64,000 nucleotides of DNA from Halegenticoccus tardaugens. GTDB taxonomy: Archaea; Halobacteriota; Halobacteria; Halobacteriales; Haloferacaceae. A program made the translations under genes and the position numbers. Shown in pieces: positions 57,639 to 64,000 of this stretch; within the stretch, counting starts at the first letter, position 1, and every line of letters starts with the position of its first letter. Under the pieces are notes generated by a model. It saw nothing but the letters and a program-made list of their open reading frames with translations, was not told where the DNA came from and ran no database searches. The DNA is taken from positions 496,001 to 560,000 of the forward strand of contig NZ_SDIC01000001.1 of assembly GCF_004116405.1 (NCBI RefSeq), in the 5' to 3' direction.

Positions 57639-59093
57639 TCACCCCGCGTCGCCGGGCGCTCCCGTCAGCCGGTCGGCGGTCAGCGCGCGGACGCTCACGG
57701 GTTTTTTGACGTACTCGCCCTCCGACCTCGCGACGGCGAGTTCGACGCCCCGCTGGGCCGCCACGTCGAGGACGCGCTGGGTGAGTTCGCCGTCGAGGAT
57801 CACCGCGTACGGGACTGGTTCGGCGTCGGCGATCGCGTCGAACGCGTCCGCCGCCTCGACCTCGGAGAGCGCCTCGAACTCGTCGTCGAGGAGGCGGGCG
57901 GTTCCGGTTTCCGCCTCGATGACCTCCCTGAGGTGACCGCGAAGCGTCGGCGGGGAGGCCTCGGTTTCGGCGGCCACGTCGCTCTGAACGGCGGCTTCGT
58001 CCGCGTCGCTCGCGGCCGTGTCGGCGCCGGCTTCACCGGCCGCCGCGGTGCCGGCGGCGTTCGCGCGCGCGTCGGCGGAGTCGATCTCGGAGCCGGCGTC
58101 TTCGGAGCTCTCGGTCGCGTCGTCGCGGTCGTCGGCTTCGCTCGATTCGTCGTTAGTCTCCGTCGCGGGAGTCGGAGCCGACGGGGAGTCAGTCGTCCCC
58201 GGCGACTCCGTCCGAGGGTCCGCGGTACCCTCCGGGGCGGGTCGCGAACTGCCGTCCGTCGCGGCGACCGCCTGCTGTATGTCGGACTCCCCGACGAGCG
58301 TCTCGTACGGCACCTTGTTCCGAAGGGCCGACACGACCTCGCGTCGGGCGAGATCCTCGACGGACCGCCCCGCCGGCGCGAAGGCGACGTGGTCGACCGC
58401 GCCGACCTGCGCCAGTTCGCGCAGGATGAGTTCCCCGCCGCGGTCGCCGTCGAGGAAGGCGGTGACGGTCCGGTCCTGCGTGAGTTTCGCGACGGCCTCG
58501 GGGACGTTCGTCCCCTCGACCGCGACGGCGTTTTTGATGCCGTAGCGCAGGAGCGTCAGCACGTCCGCCCGTCCCTCAACGACGATGATCGCGTCGGACG
58601 TTTCGACGTGCGGGCCCGCCGGGTACCCGCCGTAGTCGGTGATGTCCTCGACGCGGACCGCCTCGCGGACCTCGTCAAGGATCTCCCGGCTCGTCATGAC
58701 GCTGTCGTCGAACGACTCCGTCAGCAGTTCCTTCGCGCGCTCTACGACCTCGCGCCGCTTCGCCGCCCGAACGTCCTCGATGTTCGTCACCTCGACCGTC
58801 GACCGGCACGGGCCGACGCGGGTGATCGTCTCCAGCGACGCGGCGAGGATCGACGTCTCCACCTTGTCGAGGCTGGAGGCGATCGTGACCTCGCCCGCCG
58901 ACTGGCCGTTTCTGCTCTTTATCTGTACGTCTATTCGGCCGACTTTCGAAGACTGTTGCAGGTCGCGGAGATCCAGATCGTCGCCGAGCAACCCCTCGGT
59001 CTGCCCGAAGATCGCACCGACGACGTCGCTCCGCTCGACGACGCCGTCGGCCGTGATTGCCGCGTGAATGAGATATTTGGCTGTGTCGTCCAT
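57639..59093 (-). CDS. dnaG: DnaG-type primase / exosome-associated protein
   Basis: A 484-residue archaeal DnaG. The N-terminal domain ([20 protein letters not shown]) is archaeal; the TOPRIM domain holds [17 protein letters not shown] and [13 protein letters not shown], with acidic metal ligands. Residues about 275-395 are an acidic Ser/Glu/Ala linker, and the C-terminal ~85 residues ([20 protein letters not shown]) are conserved again. Archaeal DnaG works with the RNA exosome and in DNA replication. A GGAGG ribosome-binding site and a TATATATA box lie upstream. Confidence 0.95.
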   Translation of the reverse strand: MDDTAKYLIHAAITADGVVERSDVVGAIFGQTEGLLGDDLDLRDLQQSSKVGRIDVQIKSRNGQSAGEVTIASSLDKVETSILAASLETITRVGPCRSTVEVTNIEDVRAAKRREVVERAKELLTESFDDSVMTSREILDEVREAVRVEDITDYGGYPAGPHVETSDAIIVVEGRADVLTLLRYGIKNAVAVEGTNVPEAVAKLTQDRTVTAFLDGDRGGELILRELAQVGAVDHVAFAPAGRSVEDLARREVVSALRNKVPYETLVGESDIQQAVAATDGSSRPAPEGTADPRTESPGTTDSPSAPTPATETNDESSEADDRDDATESSEDAGSEIDSADARANAAGTAAAGEAGADTAASDADEAAVQSDVAAETEASPPTLRGHLREVIEAETGTARLLDDEFEALSEVEAADAFDAIADAEPVPYAVILDGELTQRVLDVAAQRGVELAVARSEGEYVKKPVSVRALTADRLTGAPGDAG

Positions 59094-59103
59094 GATGAGA
59101 TCC

Positions 59104-59160
59104 CCTCCGGGGGACGTGACGTTGATAGCGATGTGGGGCTACCCACTCAGTATATATACG
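59104..59160 (-). promoter_or_regulatory. dnaG promoter and Shine-Dalgarno
   Basis: Minus strand: a CGTATATATACTG box at about 59148-59160 places the transcript start near 59128, leaving a 35-nt leader. GGAGG at 59104-59108 then sits 10 nt before the ATG at 59093. A leader with a true Shine-Dalgarno is in contrast to the leaderless genes that dominate the window. Confidence 0.65.
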
Positions 59161-59343
59161 TTTCCCACGGGGGAAATACCTATCGTACCGTACGATGCAG
59201 CCTGAAACGTCCGTTTCCGTCGGGTATAGCGTCGCTTCGACCCGAACCCGTCGAGACGCGTTGTGAAGGATTATTTTCTTCGAAACCGATTTTAGAACGC
59301 TTTTCGATACTATTTAGGAACTCCATCGGATAAACACCAGTCA

Positions 59344-59559
59344 ATGGAGTCGATCGAATCGGATTGGTTGTGGATACCGGTCTTCGCGATCCTCGTGGCG
59401 TTCGCGATCCCGTGGTTCCTGTGGGGGAACGCGCGCGTCGTCGCCGGACTGCCGCTTTGGCTCTGGTGGCACGTCGGCTGGATGGTCCTCGCGAGCGTCG
59501 CGTTCTACGCGTTCAGCCGCGGCGCGTGGGATCGCGGGATGGGGGTGGCCCGTGAGTGA
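59344..59559 (+). CDS. DUF3311 small membrane protein
   Basis: A 71-residue protein with two hydrophobic helices (about 10-30 and 37-58) and the DUF3311 pattern (IPWFLWGNARVVAGLPLWLW). These small proteins are usually encoded just before a sodium:solute symporter, as here: its stop overlaps the start of the next gene by 8 nt. It is thought to be a subunit or assembly partner. A CTATTTAGG box at 59311-59318 lies about 29 nt before the ATG. Confidence 0.85.
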   Translation: MESIESDWLWIPVFAILVAFAIPWFLWGNARVVAGLPLWLWWHVGWMVLASVAFYAFSRGAWDRGMGVARE

Positions 59560-61060
59560 GCTGACCGTCCGGCTCGGCGTCGTCGGCGCGTACTTGGTCG
59601 TCGCGCTGGCGGTCGGCGTGATCGCCTACCGGCTCACGAGCCGCGACGCCGAGGACTACTACCTCGCCGACCGGTCGCTCGGGACGGTCGTCCTCCTCTT
59701 TACCACCTTCGCGACGCTCCTTTCGGCCTTCACGTTCTTCGGCGGGCCGGACCTCGCCTACGCCGCCGGCCCGGAGTGGATCCTCGTCATGGGCGTCATG
59801 GACGGCGTCCTCTTCGCGGTCCTCTGGTACGTCGTCGGCTACAAGCAGTGGCTCGTCGGCCGGGCGCACGGCTACGTGACGCTCTGTGAGATGCTCGGCG
59901 ACCGGTTCGGGTCGACGCGCCTCCGCGCGTTCGTCGCGGGCGTCAGCCTCTTTTGGCTCCTGCCGTACGTGATGCTCCAGCAGATGGGTGCCGGGGAGGC
60001 GCTCGTCGGTCTCACGGGCGGCGCCCTGCCCTACTGGGCGGGTGCGGCGCTCGTCACCGTCTTCATGATCGCCTACGTCGCGCTCTCGGGGATGCGAGGG
60101 GTCGCGTGGACCGACACGATCCAGGGGCTCTTCATGCTCGGGATCGTCTGGGCGGCGGTCGGCTGGGTGCTCGCGGCGGTCGGCGGCCCCGGCGCGGCGA
60201 CCGCCGGGGTGGCGTCGTCGGAGCCGTCGTTCCTCGCGCTCGGCGGCGGCGTGTACACGCCGCAGTACATGATCTCGCAGGCCGTGATGATCGCCTTCGG
60301 CGTGACGATGTTCCCCCAGATCAACCAGCGCTTTTTCGTCGCCAAGTCGGACCGCGTGCTCAAGCGGTCGTTCGCGCTCTGGCCCGTCCTCGTCGTCCTC
60401 CTCTTCGTCCCCGCGTTCATGCTCGGGACGTGGGCCGCGGGCCTCGGCGTCGAGGTGCCGGAGGGCGCGAACGTCGTCCCCGTCCTGCTCAACGCGTACA
60501 CGCCGGGCTGGTTCGCGGCGCTCGTCGTCGCCGGCGCGCTGGCGGCGATGATGTCCTCGTCGGACTCGATGCTCCTCTCGGGGTCGTCGTACCTCACCCG
60601 CGACCTCTACCGGCCGCTCCTCGCGCCCGACGCGGGCGACCGCGAGGAGACGTGGGTCGCCCGGGTCGGCGTCGCGCTGTTCGCCGTCGTCGCGTTCGTC
60701 GCGAGCCTGTTTCGGCCCGGCACGCTCGTCGAGGTCGGCGCGACCGCGTTCGGCGGCTACGCCCAGCTCGCGCTGCCGGTGCTCGTCTCGCTCTACTGGC
60801 CGCGGACGACCCGCGACGGGATGTACGCCGGACTCGTGGGCAGCCAGGCGCTCTACCTCGCCCACGTGTTCGTCCCCGAGACGACCCTCACCCTCCTCGG
60901 GGCAGAGATCCCCCTCTTCGCGCTCACCTACCTCGGCTGGGACGTCGCGCTCGTCGGCATGCTCGTCGGCCTCGCGCTCACCGTCGGCGTCTCGGCGCTC
61001 ACCGCCCCCGCCGCGGAGGAGGAGGCGAGCCGGTTTCGAGTCGGCGTGAGCGCCGACTGA
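59552..61060 (+). CDS. Sodium:solute symporter (SSS family)
   Basis: A 502-residue transporter with about 13 helices. SSS features: EDYYLADRSLGTVVLLFTTF, ALSGMRGVAWTDTIQGLFML (sodium site region) and the later AALVVAGALAAMMSSSDSML. The substrate may be pantothenate, a carboxylate or an amino acid. The start is a GTG at 59552, inside the end of the DUF3311 gene (8-nt overlap), so the two are translationally coupled. Confidence 0.92.
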   Translation: MSELTVRLGVVGAYLVVALAVGVIAYRLTSRDAEDYYLADRSLGTVVLLFTTFATLLSAFTFFGGPDLAYAAGPEWILVMGVMDGVLFAVLWYVVGYKQWLVGRAHGYVTLCEMLGDRFGSTRLRAFVAGVSLFWLLPYVMLQQMGAGEALVGLTGGALPYWAGAALVTVFMIAYVALSGMRGVAWTDTIQGLFMLGIVWAAVGWVLAAVGGPGAATAGVASSEPSFLALGGGVYTPQYMISQAVMIAFGVTMFPQINQRFFVAKSDRVLKRSFALWPVLVVLLFVPAFMLGTWAAGLGVEVPEGANVVPVLLNAYTPGWFAALVVAGALAAMMSSSDSMLLSGSSYLTRDLYRPLLAPDAGDREETWVARVGVALFAVVAFVASLFRPGTLVEVGATAFGGYAQLALPVLVSLYWPRTTRDGMYAGLVGSQALYLAHVFVPETTLTLLGAEIPLFALTYLGWDVALVGMLVGLALTVGVSALTAPAAEEEASRFRVGVSAD

Positions 61061-61157
61061 CCGCGACCGTCGATCGATCGCGAGCATCGACCGACCGCGA
61101 ACGCCGACCGATCGTCGAATCCGAAGCCTACAACTCGACGGCCTCCCTATCGCCCCC

Positions 61158-61988
61158 ATGAACGACTCGGGGGCGCGGGGGCTCATGGATCAGGAGACGA
61201 TCCGAGCGCGCGTCGACGCCGGCGCGGTCCCGCCGTGGGTCGCCGCCCACTACGAACACTTCCGCGCGTCGATGCTCGACGAGCGCGACGGCGCGCCCTT
61301 CCCCTGCTACTTCGGGATCGAAGCTGAACGGGAGGGCGACCTGCTCTACGCGGCCTGCCGGTCGACGACGCACAAGGACGCCCTCCTCGCGCTCCGCGAC
61401 GCGCTCTCGGCGTACCTGGCCGTCTACCGCGACCACGCCGATCGCGCCCCGCTCGTCGTCTTCTTCGCGCCGCCCAACCGGCCGCTCTCGGAGGCCGAGT
61501 ACCACGAGCGGCTCTGGAACGTCCTCCAGTTCCTCCACGTCCACGACCCGGAGCCGTGGCCCGACGAGATCCCCACCGACCCCGACGACTCCCGCTGGGA
61601 GTTCTGCTTCGGCGGCGAACCGATGTTCCCCACCTGCCGCGCCCCCTTCTACGACGCGCGGAAGAGCCGGTACTGCCCCGTCGGGCTGGAGATCACCTTC
61701 CAGCCGCGGACGGTGTTCGAGGGCATCACCGCGGACACGGCGGCGGGACAGCGCGCGCGAGAGGTCATTCAGGAACGCCTCGAAGACTACGACGGCGTCT
61801 GTCCGCACGCGGACCTCGGCGACTGGGGCGTCGAGGGCGACCGCGAGTGGCCGCAGTACCTCTTTTCGTCCGATCCCGAGCAGGCCCCCGGCGAGTGTCC
61901 GATGCTCGTCTCGCGCGACCATCCGAAGGTCGACCCGGAGCTTCTCGTCCCGCGCTCGCGACCCGGGGCGGGCGCGGAGGCGGACTGA
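61158..61988 (+). CDS. YqcI/YcgG family protein
   Basis: A 276-residue soluble protein. [53 protein letters not shown] and [20 protein letters not shown] mark the YqcI/YcgG family. A member of this family, GntA, is a heme-dependent N-hydroxylase in a natural-product pathway, so a heme oxygenase-like function is possible; no such pathway is seen nearby. The start is ATG 61158 (ATG 61185 is also possible). The next gene begins 2 nt after its stop. Confidence 0.82.
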   Translation: MNDSGARGLMDQETIRARVDAGAVPPWVAAHYEHFRASMLDERDGAPFPCYFGIEAEREGDLLYAACRSTTHKDALLALRDALSAYLAVYRDHADRAPLVVFFAPPNRPLSEAEYHERLWNVLQFLHVHDPEPWPDEIPTDPDDSRWEFCFGGEPMFPTCRAPFYDARKSRYCPVGLEITFQPRTVFEGITADTAAGQRAREVIQERLEDYDGVCPHADLGDWGVEGDREWPQYLFSSDPEQAPGECPMLVSRDHPKVDPELLVPRSRPGAGAEAD

Positions 61989-61989
61989 C

Positions 61990-62559
61990 GTGGCGTCCGC
62001 GTCGCTGCCTGCCGACGCCGTCCTCCTCCTCGTCGACCTGCAGACGGGGCTCGACGACCCTGTCTGGGGCGAGCGAAACAACCCCGACGCGGAGGCGCGG
62101 GCAGCCGACCTGCTCGCGGCGTGGCGCGAGGCCGAGCGGCCGATCGTCCACGTCCGCCACGACTCCCAGGAACCCGACTCGCCCCTCCGGGGCGACCGAC
62201 CGGGCTTCGCGTTCAAACCCGAGACGGCCCCCGAGGGGGACGAACCCGTCGTCGAAAAGCGCGTCAACAGCGCCTTCGTCGGCACCGATCTCGAATCGCG
62301 GCTCCGCGACCGCGGCCACGACGCGCTCGTCGTCGTCGGCCTGACCACGGACCACTGCGTCTCCACGACGACCCGGATGGCGGAGAACCTCGGCTTCCGC
62401 GTCGTTGTCGCGGGCGACGCGACGGCGACGTTCGACCGCGAGGGGCCGGACGGCGAGCGCTACGCGGCCGAGGAGATGCACCGGACGGCGCTCGCGCACC
62501 TCCACGGCGAGTTCGCGACCGTCCTCGACAGCAGGGCGATTTTGGCCGCGTTCGAGTGA
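61990..62559 (+). CDS. Isochorismatase-fold cysteine hydrolase
   Basis: A 189-residue hydrolase. The catalytic triad is D ([12 protein letters not shown]), K ([13 protein letters not shown]) and C ([20 protein letters not shown]), with the [11 protein letters not shown] segment after. The family includes nicotinamidase, isochorismatase and N-carbamoylsarcosine amidase; the substrate is open. The start is a GTG at 61990, 2 nt after the YqcI/YcgG stop, so the pair shares a transcript. Confidence 0.9.
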   Translation: MASASLPADAVLLLVDLQTGLDDPVWGERNNPDAEARAADLLAAWREAERPIVHVRHDSQEPDSPLRGDRPGFAFKPETAPEGDEPVVEKRVNSAFVGTDLESRLRDRGHDALVVVGLTTDHCVSTTTRMAENLGFRVVVAGDATATFDREGPDGERYAAEEMHRTALAHLHGEFATVLDSRAILAAFE

Positions 62560-62649
62560 CCCGGTCGAGCGACGTCCGCGACCGGGAGCGGGCGCGCGCG
62601 TCGGATCCGTCGCAGAACCGTTAACACTCGAACCCTCCAACTCCCCCAC

Positions 62650-63546
<897 letters not shown>

Positions 63547-63561
63547 GACCGGGCGCGGGGG

Positions 63562-64000
63562 TCAGAAGGCCAATCCCCGGGGATCGGCCTGCGGCGACAG
63601 CGGACTCCGCGGCAGCCCCTCGACCACCTCCGGGTCGTTGTACGCGCCCGGCGCGACGTCGTTCGGTCCGTCGGGGTAGAAAAGCGACGCCAGCGCCTGC
63701 ACGTGCGCCCGTCCGACGTCGAGTTCGAACTGGCCGCCGCCGTACAGGCTCGTCCCCCGCGATTCGCAGTACTCCAGCGTCTCGAACAGCGACTCGACGG
63801 TGCCGAACCGCGAGGGCTTCACGTTCAACCACCGCGGCTCGAAGGGGAGCTCCTCGACGCTCTCGACGCCGGTGATGATCGCGTCCCACGAGACGCGATC
63901 CTCCCGCTCGGCGACGATCGGCTCCGTCTCCGCCGTCAGCGCCGGATCCTCGACGACGGCGTCCGGAAAGTTCTCGAACACGCGCTCGTAGAGATCCGGG
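63562..64000 (-). CDS. Enolase-superfamily protein, C-terminal part
   Basis: The frame is open to the window edge; only about 146 C-terminal residues are visible (…PDLYERVFENFPDAVVEDPA). WLNVKPSRFGTVESLFETL and GGGQFELDVGRAHVQALASL resemble the C-terminal barrel of mandelate-racemase/o-succinylbenzoate-type enolases, with a Lys and a Gln/Glu in the usual places. The end is rich in Pro/Asp (LPRSPLSPQADPRGLAF). The reaction cannot be told without the N-terminal part. Confidence 0.7.
   Translation of the reverse strand, partial: PDLYERVFENFPDAVVEDPALTAETEPIVAEREDRVSWDAIITGVESVEELPFEPRWLNVKPSRFGTVESLFETLEYCESRGTSLYGGGQFELDVGRAHVQALASLFYPDGPNDVAPGAYNDPEVVEGLPRSPLSPQADPRGLAF

Overview
The window is chromosomal DNA of a halophilic archaeon (class Halobacteria). 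The evidence is very high GC, strongly acidic predicted proteins, archaeal informational genes (eIF-1A, eIF-5A, S8e, archaeal DnaG, HerA/NurA), Tat-exported lipoproteins, and many starts preceded by a TATA-like box about 26-29 nt upstream with no room for a leader. The genus cannot be fixed from sequence reading alone; a Haloferacales-like genome is plausible. I see no tRNA, rRNA, CRISPR array, transposase or integrase.

Layout. 1-3.5 kb: phosphate uptake genes pstS-pstC-(pstA) on the minus strand, divergent from an AbrB-PhoU regulator. 3.6-9.5 kb: ribosomal protein S8e, two small conserved genes, then nurA, a 110-residue protein and herA (DNA end resection), then a universal stress protein. 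9.6-14.5 kb: an aminotransferase and a hypusination neighbourhood (eIF-5A, an agmatinase-family enzyme, a Nif3-like protein, deoxyhypusine synthase) with an unannotated 35-residue arginine-rich ORF inside it. 14.7-22 kb: a DMT transporter, eIF-1A, a lone 2-oxoacid dehydrogenase E1 alpha, small membrane proteins and a Bat-like HTH regulator.

20-45 kb is the accessory and partly decaying part. It holds three related surface beta-helix proteins, an orphan gas-vesicle-type gvpO followed by an acidic protein with two seven-glycine zippers, NhaC and CPA-type antiporters, a Tat-exported GH5-like protein and an asparagine-synthetase-like protein without the amidotransferase cysteine. It also holds several broken genes: an SDR and a KTSC gene that both lost their 5' ends at one junction, an MFS C-terminal remnant, an S66 peptidase interrupted by one TAA, and a frameshifted remnant next to moeA.

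44-53 kb is cofactor metabolism: tandem moeA genes (the second fused to a periplasmic-binding-protein-like domain) and an overlapping minus-strand set for the siroheme route to heme (siroheme decarboxylase AB fusion, precorrin-2 dehydrogenase, hemA). 53-57 kb is polyprenyl lipid metabolism: a complete cis-prenyltransferase, a second one lacking the catalytic motif, and a DUF92 membrane protein. 57-64 kb carries DnaG, a DUF3311/SSS transporter pair, a YqcI/YcgG protein, an isochorismatase-fold hydrolase, an HFX_2341-type regulator and a partial enolase-superfamily enzyme.
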